Assembly (NCBI GenBank): GCA_020746105.1
Contig: CM036617.1
Location: forward strand, 175,302,412 to 175,366,411
DNA from: Trogon surrucura
Lineage: Eukaryota; Chordata; Aves; Trogoniformes; Trogonidae
Direction of reading: 5' to 3'
DNA length: 64,000 bases
Both the position numbers and the translations under genes were made by a program. Of this stretch, positions 38,960-48,524 are shown piece by piece. How positions within the stretch are numbered: the first letter of the stretch is position 1; each line of letters opens with the position of its first letter. The notes under the pieces were generated by a model. That model did not search any database. It was not told where the DNA came from and saw only the letters and a program-made list of their open reading frames with translations.

Positions 38960-39149
38960 AGAATCATAGAATCATAGAATCATAGAATGTTAGGGATTGG
39001 AAGGGACCTCGAAAGATCATCAAGTCCAATCCCCCTGCCAGAGCAGGAATGCCTAGACTATGCCACACAGGAACGTGTCCAGGCAGGTCTTGAATGTCTC
39101 CAGAGAAGGAGACTCCACAACCTCTCTGGGCAGCCTGTTCCAGGGCTCC
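38960..39149 (-). mobile_element. CR1 LINE, 3'-terminal fragment (about 190 bp)
   Basis: The fragment starts on the plus strand with three or more GAATCATA octamers, then GGAAGGGACCTCGAAAGATC, and continues into the last codons of ORF2 (plus-strand CTGGGCAGCCTGTTCCAGG is the reverse of the conserved WNRLP-type tail). It stops at 39149. It lies only 40 bp from the solo LTR, in otherwise AT-rich DNA. It contains only ORF2 end and 3' UTR, so it never was autonomous after insertion. Confidence 0.94.
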
Positions 39150-39547
39150 GTATACATTAAACCTGGAGCATAATTGCCAATTTGATGGTTTCAGAGTTAG
39201 AATTTATGAGTTAGACAAAATTTTCATTTGAATAAAGCTAGACATCACTCTTTAGCATCTGGGTTATGAACAATATTAAATCCATGAGGCGTGTTTCAAG
39301 GTTTTCTCCTTAAATTATTTTATTTCTACTGAAGTATGGAGTTAAGTAATTAAGAGTCCAAAATTTAGTGAGTGAAGTTGTGATTTTTTTTCCTTGGGAT
39401 ATATATTTTAAATGATTTTTTTTAAATTTTTTTTTTCATAGAGATATCATGTTTCATCCTTTTGCCAGTGGTACAAATACAGTCACTTTTGCATCTGAAT
39501 TGCTCTCAGAGTGTTTAGGTCTTAGGACTAAAGAGAGAATGGATAAG
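39150..39547. other. Short AT-rich spacer
   Basis: Non-coding sequence between two CR1 pieces. It includes T-rich low complexity near 39385-39440. No gene is seen. Confidence 0.6.
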
Positions 39548-40196
39548 GATGGTGTTAACGTGCATGTCTACTGCAGGTCTCCTGACCAGGAAGAAAAAAG
39601 TGAATGAGGTGCTCCGCAGAGAGATGGGAGCAACCTCGTGTTCACTGGTCCTGATCCTTAGGAGAGACTTCAACCACCCTGGAATTTGCTGGAGGGGCAA
39701 CACTGCAGGGCATAAGCAATCCAGAAGGTTCCTAGAGTGCATTCCTAGTAGCTTCCTCCTTCAAGTGATAGAGGACCTAATGAGGACAGGTGCTGTGCTG
39801 GACCTCATACTCATCAGTACTGAGGGGCTTGTTGGGAATGTGAAGTACCAAGTACAAAGGCAGCCTTGGCTGCAGTGACCATGAGATGTAGAGTTCAGAA
39901 TCCTGAGGGCAGTAAGGAGTGTAAAAAGAAGACTTACAACTCTGGACCTTGGCATCTTCAAAGACCTTCTCAGAAGAGTCCCCTGGGATAAAGTCCTGGA
40001 GGGAATAGGGTCTTAACAAAGCTAGTTAAAATTCAAGGATCACCTCCTCAGATCTCAAGAAAATTCCATTCCAACAAATTGGAAATCCGGCAAAAATGTT
40101 AGGAGGCTTGTAATTATCAACATGGATCTTCTGGCCAACCTCAGACACAAAAAGGAAAGGGTGGAATAATAACGGGTAACCTGAGGGAAATAGAGA
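39548..40196 (+). mobile_element. CR1 LINE internal fragment: endonuclease domain and linker
   Basis: The sequence reads, with frameshifts, as the middle of CR1 ORF2: a piece resembling the RPPDQ region at about 39585, SLVLILRRDFNHPGICW with the DFN of the endonuclease at 39666-39674, and the SDHE motif (SDH at 39874-39882), followed by the linker up to about 40196. The fragment lacks both the 5' part and the 3' end with octamers. A normal CR1 insertion always keeps its 3' end, so this piece must be part of a larger, later disrupted element. It runs in the same direction as, and collinear with, the reverse-transcriptase piece at about 41998-42892. Confidence 0.85.
39549..39878 (+). pseudogene. 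Broken CR1 endonuclease frame
   Basis: A 109-codon frame covers the first part of the endonuclease fragment. It carries the active-site DFN (39666-39674) and the conserved GICW that follows it; the residue before DFN is Arg where the 60.3-kb copy has Gly. The frame ends just as the SDH motif begins, because SDH lies in another phase, so at least one frameshift separates the two catalytic motifs. An apurinic/apyrimidinic-type endonuclease needs both, so this is not functional. The first methionine is internal to the old protein and has no meaning as a start. Confidence 0.8.
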
Positions 40197-41050
40197 TATC
40201 TTTATGATTGCTTACCATATATATTTTTTTAACCTGTCATGCACAGTTCTCTGCTGACTCAGAAGATCACTGAATAGTATTAAAAGTATTAATTTTTATC
40301 TCCAGGATATGTTTTACCTCTAAATTATTGTCCAAAGAAATGTACAATGAAAGAAGTACAAGAAGAGAATAATCTGAAAATATTTACTTTTAAAATCATT
40401 AGTAACCTTAAATTCACTTTCAGAATTTAAAAATTATTTTATCATCCATGAGATTAATATTACTAAAGAACCATCATGGAAAGTAAGTGGCTCACTGCAT
40501 TTGTTCATAGCTAGATTACCGGAACATGCTGGGTTTGCTTTTTTACCTGTCTTCTTTTTCTCCATTTCGATAAACATAAATTATTTTTCCTGATATATAA
40601 TACCCCTCACAGCAGGGCATCCTGCCAAGAAGCAACTCTTTATCAGTGAGACTAGTCTTTCCAAATTTCCATCAAATTTTTCATGTCTAATTCCATCATT
40701 ATAAGGCATGTGCAATGAAAAAATGAGTTTCATGATTGTCATCTCCCTTCTGAAAAAACAGGTCAACACTGATGCTTATGTGACATTATGTGATTGTTCT
40801 TGCAATAGTAATCATATTATTCATTATTTAACATTTTCACCCTCATGTTTTCATTTCTAGCTGTTGTTTTCTATCACTTTTTTCAAATGTTTCAGCTGCA
40901 ATGGATGTGTTTGTCTAATCAGAAAGACAAAGCTGTCCTAAATCTGTCCAGCGATCAAATGAGAGACCCTGAAGAATGGTCTAGGTGCCAAAAGCCACAG
41001 GCAAGGTGGTGTGATTGAATACAGCATTTTTCTCTGAAACAGGGTGGACT
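40197..41050. other. AT-rich spacer interrupting two CR1 pieces
   Basis: No gene recognised. The sequence is AT-rich, apart from a GC-richer end near 40960-41050. It may be part of a later insertion into the CR1, or older unique DNA if the two CR1 pieces are independent. Confidence 0.45.
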
Positions 41051-41253
41051 CCATTGGGTCCTGTTGCAGTCCTGTCCTGAGATGCCAGATAACAAATGGA
41101 GAAACAAGACAAAAGTGAGCAAAAAGAGATGCAGCTATTTTTACAGGAGTTTCCTAACTTCTTTTACTTTAGAGAAATTCAGAAACTTCTGTAACTGTGT
41201 TCAGTGCTCAGCTTCTGATATCTGATATTGTCCACGAATCTATGGGGCTGCGT

Positions 41254-41357
41254 AAGAGACTGTTTTAAATGTTTGTCTCAACCATGCTGAAATCCCCTGC
41301 GAAGAAGAGACTGTGTTAAGATGTTTGTCTCAACCTTGCTGAAATTCCCCATGAAGA
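41254..41357 (+). repeat. Tandem duplication of about 51 bp in LTR U3
   Basis: Copy 1 spans 41254-41304 and copy 2 spans 41305-41357. Both start AAGAGACTG and share GTTTGTCTCAACC and TGCTGAAAT. They differ at several positions and by a 2-bp length difference, so the duplication is old. Duplicated U3 segments in retroviral LTRs are often enhancer repeats. Confidence 0.85.
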
Positions 41358-41513
41358 ATCTTCAAGGCTGCTGTTTGCAAGCTTGGACTATTGATAAGTC
41401 CTAAACAACAACTTAAAGGCCCAACTCAGATAAGCCACAGGGCTCGAAGTGCTGAACAACAACTTCTGGGCCCAGTTTGACCGCTGATACAGCAGCTGTC
41501 CTGCAAGCACAAA

Positions 41514-41545
41514 AGCCCAATGGTGTGCAAGCCCAAAGGTGTGCA
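41514..41545 (+). repeat. 16-bp tandem duplication in LTR U3
   Basis: AGCCCAATGGTGTGCA is followed directly by AGCCCAAAGGTGTGCA, one difference in 16 bases. Confidence 0.85.
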
Positions 41546-41704
41546 AGTTGTCAAGTCATACTACATCTGCAAAAATGGGCCCTCCAGACACCTATGCATG
41601 CTCCACTGACAGAGGAGACGCTGGGGGGGGTGAAGATCGCTCCTGACGACCCCCATACACATGCGCCAAACAGGAGGAGGATAAGCAAAGCGGCTCTTGG
41701 AACA

Positions 41705-41711
41705 TATAAAA
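41705..41711 (+). promoter_or_regulatory. TATA box of the 41-kb LTR
   Basis: TATAAAA on the plus strand, 178 bp upstream of AATAAA. It fits the promoter of an LTR. Confidence 0.6.
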
Positions 41712-41882
41712 TGCCACCGTGAGCAGCAATTCTTTGGAGATCTCCCCCACCGAATCAAAACAGGCGGACCTGTGAGACATTGCTGGATCTGTGGTGGTAG
41801 CTATACTTCTTGCTATCTTGAACTTTTTACTGTTTTGGTTTCCTTATCTTTCTTTCCTATCGCTCTCCAGTGGTTGTTAGTC

Positions 41883-41888
41883 AATAAA
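41883..41888 (+). terminator. Polyadenylation signal of the 41-kb LTR
   Basis: AATAAA followed within 25 bp by a GT-rich run, the usual context of a functional polyadenylation site. Confidence 0.6.
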
Positions 41889-41997
41889 GGGTTTTGCTTT
41901 TGTGACATTTGACACCATTTGTGTCTTAATTTCACCTTTGGGATCAAAACGAATCACCTTGACTCTAACCTCCATCAGGTGTAAGCGGGTCAAGACA

Positions 41998-42892
41998 GGC
42001 TGGATGGGCTTAACCCTAGAGTGCTGAGAGAACTGACAGGAGTGCTCACCAAGACATTGTCCATCATTTATCAGCAGTCCTGGCTGACTGAGGATTTCCC
42101 ATCTGACTGGAAGTCACCCAATACAATATCCATCTACAAGAAGGGACAGAAGGATGATCTGGGAAATTACAGGCCTGTCAGTCTGACTTCAGTGCCAGGG
42201 AAGCTGATGGAGCAGATCATCCTGAGTTCCATTATGCAGCACATGCAGGACAACCAGGTGATCAGGCCCAGTCAACATGGGTTTGTGAAGGGCAGGTCCT
42301 GTTTAACAAGCCCGATCTCCTTCTATGACATGGTGATCCGCTTGTCGGATGAAGGAAAGGGCGTGGATGTTTACCTTGACTTTAGTAAGATATTTGACAC
42401 TGTTCTTGGCTTGGATAGGCATACGCTTTGCTGGGTAAAACATAGTTAGATGACTGAGTTCAAAGAGTCGTGGTCAATGGAGTTAAATCCAGTTGGTGGC
42501 CTGTCACGAGTGGTGTCCCCCATGGCTCAGTACTGAGGCCAATCCTGTTTAACATTTTCATCAGTGATTTGGATGAGGGGATAAAGTGCACCCTCAGTAA
42601 GTTTGCATATGACACCAAGCTGGGTAGAAGTATTGATCTGCTTGAGGGTAGGGAGGCTCTCCAGAGGGATCCAGACAGGGTGGATCATTGGGCCAAGACC
42701 AATGACATGAATTTCAATAAGGCCAAATGCCGGGTCCTGCACTTCAGCCACAACAACCCCCAGCAGTGCTACAGGCTTGGGGAGGAGTGGCTGGAGAGCT
42801 GCCAGGCAGAGAGGGATTTGGGAGTGTTAATAGATGGTGGCCTGAACATGAGCCAGCAGTGTGTCCAGGTGGCCAAGAAGGCCAAGGACACC
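41998..42892 (+). mobile_element. CR1 LINE internal fragment: reverse transcriptase domain
   Basis: Conserved CR1 reverse transcriptase sequence starts at about DGLNPRVLREL (42002), possibly some 50 bp earlier, and continues through [57 protein letters not shown] and on to VAKKAK near 42892, where similarity stops abruptly. The 3' part of ORF2 and the octamer tail are missing, so a deletion or rearrangement removed the end. Differences from the 60.3-kb copy are many, so this is an older or different subfamily. Confidence 0.92.
42021..42449 (+). pseudogene. CR1 reverse transcriptase, first half (broken)
   Basis: A 142-codon frame covers the fingers and the first catalytic block. Visible are [29 protein letters not shown] and YLDFSKIFDTV, the latter containing the first catalytic aspartate. 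Straight after FDTV it jumps to LGLDRHTLCW, so roughly ten residues of the usual spacing are missing. It ends at a TAG shortly after the LCWVK region, and the protein continues in another phase at 42470. The gene is therefore inactive. Confidence 0.88.
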
Positions 42893-42907
42893 CGTATTTC
42901 AATGTAA
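42470..42907 (+). pseudogene. CR1 reverse transcriptase, second half with FAYD instead of FADD
   Basis: The frame resumes with [20 protein letters not shown] (usual GVPQG is GVPHG here), then [26 protein letters not shown]. The catalytic FADD is FAYD: the first of the two aspartates is tyrosine (codon TAT at 42608-42610, one G-to-T change from GAT). Loss of that metal-binding residue abolishes polymerase chemistry. The frame runs on to AKDTRISM, where CR1 similarity ends at about 42892 and unrelated sequence supplies the stop. The opening codon is GTG inside the old gene and is not a true start. Confidence 0.88.
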
Positions 42908-42935
42908 ATTATTTCATCCTTCTAAAATGTAAGGG

Positions 42936-42975
42936 CCCTTCCCCCTTCCCCCTTCCCCCTTTCCTTCCCTTTTTA
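42936..42975 (+). repeat. (CCCCCTT)n-like pyrimidine tract
   Basis: Three CCCCCTT-type units, then degenerate CT-rich sequence, lie directly beyond the broken end of the CR1 piece. It is low complexity and possibly associated with the breakpoint. Confidence 0.8.
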
Positions 42976-45900
42976 GTGTAGGCAGCATCTAACACTGTGG
43001 GATCCTGATTCGAGATCTGAGCTTTCTAGCTCTTCAGTAACATAAATAATAAAGAATTCTCATGACTAGTTCTATCCAAAATAAACAATGTTTAACACAC
43101 ACTAACTGCAACTTCTGTCAGCTTCTTGGATTGTCATAGCATCTAAATTGTAAAACCAAAATGCACTAATAACAAACAAATGGTTGTGAATTATCTAGGA
43201 TCTCCCATTTATGGAAGAAAAAAAGATTTTAAAACAGATTTGTGTAATTAATGCCTTACCACATGGCTTAGTTTCATTAACTCTGCTGAAAAGAATGCAG
43301 CAGCTCGGAGCACTTGTGGTCAGATTTCAAATTTCCTTATGTATGTATTGAACCTTGTAATCAACACTGAAGCAATAGTGTTTCAAATGGAATATAATGT
43401 GAGCTGCTTTTTGAACTCGTGGACAGATTTCTAATTATATTCTCCGTAATTACTGCAATGAGCATGATTTTTTTTTTTTTTCCTGAAAGAGAAAAATGTT
43501 TTGTTGGGAGTAACTGCAAAGTTACCTGATAAGCAACTGAAAAATAAATCACATTTTTTACTGTTGCTAAAGGGCTAAAAATATATATACATTCCAAAAC
43601 CTGAAACCTTTTGGAAGGAAGTCACTAATTTTACAGGAAACCTTAGAACTGACCTGATCAGATTGAAACCATTTGATAGGGCCAAGGTATCTGATGGTAA
43701 GATGAATAACCCATCCCTCCAGGTAGTCAGAGAAGTTATAATTGATTGTACCATTGAGATATTCTTTGGATAAGGAATGCTTGTGGCTGCATCAAATTTT
43801 GTCTCATCAGCATTCATTGCCATAGAAAAAAATATAGATTATTTTCTGTGGTTTCTTGCAGAAGACTTGCAGAACATAACCAGAGAACAGCCAATGCACA
43901 GCAGTTCATTCATCATACCCTTCCCTCTTAGATAAAGTAGAGGGAATGAATAGGTGAAAAATGTGCATTCCTTCTTTTTCTTTGATGGAGATAAGTAACC
44001 TTTCATAGTGATTTCCAACAGATTCTGTCTCACATTCCAAACAGCTCTCTCCAAAAGTACACAGAATGCTGAAGTGTTTTGCTGTCTGAACAAAATATGT
44101 GGCTTTGACTGGTGCTGAGGCAGAAAAGCTTCAGCTTTTTACTTCTACCTGGATTTCTCACACAGTAATCTGTTTTTTGGAACTGATATATAACATTGAA
44201 CATATAGTAAAATGCTTGACTTTCCCCCCTCCCCACCCCATACTGTTGAAGAAGTTTCCAACGAATTACACACCACGGTTATTTAAGAAAAATTGTAAAA
44301 ACTCAATGTAAGGCTTTTTGAAGTTCCAGGATACAGTATCTCTAGTGGGCAGGGTTAATCATTTACTTCCGGAGTTTGATGAAACTGTGCTCATTCTTTC
44401 AGTACAAAGTTTGATAGCTAGGGGAGACAGTTCCCTGAGAATACCCAAGAATAATAGTTTTAGAATAAGAAACATAACTTCTCAAGCATAAGATATGTTC
44501 CTTTCTAATTTGGAACTGCAGTTTATAGTTGTGGTAGCAAGATTTCATGACTTCCTATATAGTTCCTTCATCCTCATACTTCATTCTTGACTGCAGTTGT
44601 GAGTGGAACCATTGCATCTGTTTTCATATGGAAAGCTTGTACCCAGAGTTAGGTTAAAATATGTTTTCTGTGTTATGCAGATGATAATATCATTCCACTG
44701 ATTTTAGCAACTGTAACAATGAGGTTAAGAGAATAAAATAAGATTAACTTCATAGTTCATCACTACAGCTATGTTATTTAAACTACCTTTGTGTTCCTGG
44801 GAAAACATGCCTGAAGATCTGTTTCCTATGGAATTCTTAACTCAGTGACGGAATAGACCTAAAATGACATTTTTAACCCACTAGAATTTCCTTCCTCACG
44901 AAAGAAACATCTGCTTTATTGAATGGAACTTAAATGGCTGCACTAGGCTGATGATGTGTTTCTTTTGGGAAATGTTTGTAGCATTTACATGTTTATCTTG
45001 CTATACATTACTGTTAGAACTCCCCTGTATCAAGGTATGGACAGAATAAAACTATTGAGTAGGTTAAATAGTGGTAAAAATTACCTGGAAAGTGGAAGAA
45101 ATTAATCATCAAGTACTGAATGACCCAGCCAGACTAAAATGGAGGATCATTCAGCTATACCCGGGAGACTGTGGGACAGGTTGACTTCTAATATTGATTC
45201 AGACCAGCAGAAAGTTGCACACGCTTGTGGGAAGCGAATCCTGACTCTGATATGTATTGATGAGTACAGACATTCCCTTCTCTTGGTGTTAAGTTAGATG
45301 AGAAGAAAAGAGGGATTGAAATGCTGACTGCAACTTCAGACTGTTTTGGTTTTGGTTTTGCTTTAATCTTACTGAAGTGGTGACTGAAAATTCCTTTGTA
45401 TTCTGTTTGAGTATAACTAAAGACAAAACTAAATTCCTAAATACCCCTTTGTGACTTTCAGAGAGGGCTTTTTTTCTAACACCCGCAGAGATATTTGTGT
45501 GAGTGCCTCCACCTAAAAGTCAGAGCCTCAGATTGTGCAATCACATTTTAAGGCAGATTCTGACATGCTTTCTCTTCCAGAATATTTCAACAGAAAAACC
45601 ACTGGATGCAAGACTGTATGTAAATAAAATACCCTCTCATTTTATAGTGAGACATTATCATGCAGCTAATTTAGTATGCATTTAGTAATAAAATTTAGTA
45701 ATAAAAATACTGATCCAAGTAAATAACTATGAGACTCTTAGGAATATTATTTTCTGGTAATTAACATTAAGTTCTAAAAGAAAGTATAAGTAACTTTACA
45801 TGAGTTACAAAATATTTTTAAATACTACAAAGTTTTCTATCTTACAGCACACAGCAGCAGCAGTGCTTAATGTTAATAGACGAGAAACCTTATTTACCCA

Positions 45901-46421
45901 TGAGCAGTCAGACATGTAAATTATGTGAAGATCACATCATACATTTTCACAGGGACTTAAATATTTTTGATTATAGCAGTTAATGATAAGTGCAGCACAC
46001 AGCTCATTTCTTATATGGCCATCATGACCAGAGCAGTGCATCAAAAAATGACCTTTACTATGACAAATTTGTGGGAAAAGCAGAACACTGAATAAATACA
46101 AAATTCTGCAACAGTTGTTTTTCTTTGTCAAGTAATACAAAAACCCCATTTGTGTACAGTTAGAGATTTGTAAATTAAAGCACTATGTGATGTGACGTGA
46201 TATGAGGACAAGAGTACAGTCTCATTCTCTGTGTAAAAAAAAGCTCAGAAACAGTGCAGCTCAAAAAAAATTGTGCCAAAAACACTGGGTGATAGGGGAG
46301 AATGGAATAGAGGACTCTCCAACAAAAATCGTTCACAAAAGTTTTAATAAGAAATTAAATTACCTCATATAGAAACTATCAGGAAAAGAACAGACTGTTA
46401 AAAGAAGGATCAAAATCTCAT

Positions 46422-46788
46422 CTAGATGAAATGGTTATTTCCACAGAGGTCACCAGGAGCCTGCCAAATTGCAGCACTGATGTTGGGATTCGTATGCTTT
46501 ATGTGCTCCATTGCCAAGAGGCCATAGTAGGCAGCAGCACAGAGCTGGATAGATACCAGTAAGATGAGCATATTCCTTTCCCTGCTGTAGTAGGATACTA
46601 GGCAAGGAAATTGAGACAATAGTCCAAAAGTTATGAACTGTGAAATTAGCAGGAAAATCAGGTAACTATTCATAAAAATGTGTGTGCCCATCAGACTGAA
46701 AATAAAACCAGTGCAGTTTTCCAGAGGAAAAACACTCTTTACAAAAACAGCAGTAAAAATTTTCTGCTCACAGATTTTTTAATGAGTA
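46422..46788 (-). other. Weak candidate exon encoding two hydrophobic segments
   Basis: On the minus strand a frame is open for about 120 codons to a TAG at 46422-46424. Within it a good acceptor-like sequence (TTTTATTTTCAG) precedes codons for LMGTHIFMNSYL and two hydrophobic segments (YLIFLLISQFITFGLL and LILLVSIQLCAAAYYGLL). Immediately upstream on the same strand a second frame (46779-47015) is also hydrophobic. T-rich minus-strand sequence readily gives such peptides by chance, and one frame of this length is about what I expect in 64 kb. I recognise no family. Could be random, a decayed exon or, least likely, a real terminal exon. Confidence 0.15.
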
Positions 46789-48173
46789 CCTAGAATAACA
46801 TCTTCCCAAGGACAGTATAGATCTAAACCCACAAGAAGCAACCCAAATGTCTGGTGCTGATGAATGTTAAAAATATAGGTGCTGACTATGCTGACATTAA
46901 ACACACAAACAAGCAGGCAAACAATACTGCTAGGTAAGTGTTGCTTTTGAGCCTTTTTTTTAAAAAAAAAATTATTCTTTTTCTTTCCCCTCGCAAGTAT
47001 TGCATGTGAAATCATGAGATATAATTTTCACAGGGTTTGAAATCTTGTCCTGGCAAGATATTCTCTGCTGCTGGTGGCCTGTCGGAATTTTCCAGCAGTC
47101 TTAAGCAAGCTCAGCAGGCAGCTAAAATTTTCAAAAGTTCAAAATTTTCTTGTATGTTTTAATCCTTCGTCAACTGCAGATCAGAAGTTACTTAGAGAAG
47201 GATCATCACTGTAGGAGATGCACAGTTAAATCCCTGAAAACGCAGAAGAAAATGTAAAGATCATATTAAAGAAGATGAAACTGGGGTCCAGTTTAAATAT
47301 ATATGTATCGAAAAAAAATGAAAAAAATAAATATAGTAACAAACTACGCACAGCCAAGTGCATGCTAGTAAAAACTTATTGTGGGTTTTGCTGTATGTCC
47401 CTGCAACTCTTTGGAGAAAAAAAGAAAAAAAGATGTCTTGGACATTTCTGTGTAAAAGACAGTTTTTAAGCGTAAGCCCTGACTTCTGCAACACCTTCCT
47501 GGTGACATATTTCATGGAGTATTTACCTTGAGCTAGATATGATCTAAGAGAGAACATTCATTTTATATACCTTATTGCCATACTCTGTCTTTCTTCCATG
47601 TTACTAGCCTTCAGCATAACCTGATTGATTTGACTGTGAGAAGCAATAGGATTTATCCTTAGCTGTACTGGTAAAATTTATCTCAAAACGTACAAATCAG
47701 TTTTAGTTCATTTCTCCAAAACCTGCGGATAAAAAAATGTTTTCTCGTAAAACTATTTTTAAAGTACATCTCTTCGCAGTTAACCCTGAAATCAGCCACC
47801 AGCTGCTGGGGCAGTGGAATAAACTTTCTGTCCCTTATGTCTTTCATTTCTGGCTGCTGTTGCAACCCTTGCTGTGGTGACATCTCAGGCCAGTCAATCT
47901 TAAGAAAGAATTTATATTTTCATGTAAATTTGCTCTCCATCAGTGGCCTAATTATTTTTCTTCTTTGCCTCAGTAGCGCATTATGTGTAGATGTAACATG
48001 TCAAAGTAGGGTCAATTTAGCTTAGGATGGTCAAGGTATAGAGCAGCCAGGAATGGTCTGTTCTAATTAATTGTTGTCTAAAGGTTTCTAGTAAGATAAA
48101 AAGTTATTGCTTATGAGGACATTTCTTGTGGTTTCTAATTGTTTTTCGCATTACAAATTATATGTATTTTATA

Positions 48174-48524
48174 GCAGCCTTCCAGTAACTGAAGAGTGCC
48201 TACAGGAAAGCTGGGGTGGGACTGTTTACAAGGGCGCATAGTGACAGGACAAGGGGCAATGGTTTTAAACTGCAGCACAGTAGTTTTAGAGTAGATATCA
48301 GTAAGAAGTTCTGCACAATGAGGGAGACAAAACGCTGGAATGGGTTGCCCAGAGAAGTGATGGAGACTCCATCCCCAGAGGCATTCAAGATCAGGCTTGA
48401 TGGGCTCTGGTCAACCTGATTTAGTCAAAGACGTCCCTGCTCATTGCAGGGGTGTTGGACTAGATGACCTTTAAAGGTCCCTTCCAGCCCAACACATTCT
48501 GTGATTCCATGATTCTATGATTCT
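48174..48524 (+). mobile_element. CR1 LINE, 3'-terminal fragment (about 350 bp)
   Basis: The fragment starts in the C-terminal part of ORF2 (CTACAGGAAAGCTGGGG), continues through the codons for KRWNGLPREVMETPSPEAFK, then the 3' UTR block GACCTTTAAAGGTCCCTTCC, and ends in octamers GTGATTCCATGATTCTATGA. The 3' UTR has AGCCCAACA before the octamers, unlike the CATCTAACA of the 27.1-kb and 60.3-kb copies, so it belongs to another subfamily. Confidence 0.95.
48216..48419 (+). pseudogene. CR1 ORF2 C-terminal remnant
   Basis: A 67-codon frame contains the conserved end of CR1 ORF2 (RGNGFKLQHSSFRVDISKKF, then KRWNGLPREVMETPSPEAFK) and stops near the normal position. It holds no catalytic residues. 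Confidence 0.88.

Larger units (their letters stand above)
41051..41950 (+). mobile_element. Probable endogenous-retrovirus LTR with internal duplications, borders tentative
   Basis: This plus-strand block is GC-richer than its surroundings. It has TATAAAA at 41705-41711 and AATAAA at 41883-41888, 178 bp apart, followed by GT-rich sequence, the order U3-R-U5. U3 contains tandem duplications: about 51 bp at 41254-41357, an 11-bp motif at 41404 and 41455 with the same 51-bp period, and a 16-bp pair at 41514-41545. A possible 4-bp duplication CCAT would give borders 41055-41914, but U5 would then be very short and the match could be chance; the end may lie nearer 41946. No gag, pol or env sequence adjoins. 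Confidence 0.65.
42893..48173. other. AT-rich non-coding stretch
   Basis: It begins with a C/T-rich run at 42936-42975 made of repeated CCCCCTT units. Elsewhere it is AT-rich without recognised repeats; a TTTTGG run lies near 45345-45360. Frames are under 100 codons. A possible hydrophobic exon-like frame at 46422-46788 (minus) is listed separately. Confidence 0.55.

Noticed and set aside
38960-38990. Short tandem octamers that could suggest a CRISPR-like or satellite array
   Set aside because: They are the normal 3' terminal repeats of CR1 and occur at every CR1 end in this window.
41051-41054. CCAT as the target duplication of the 41-kb LTR (second copy 41915-41918)
   Set aside because: Not accepted as proof: a 4-bp match is easily found by chance among many TG/CA choices, and the resulting U5 would be only about 25 bp after AATAAA.
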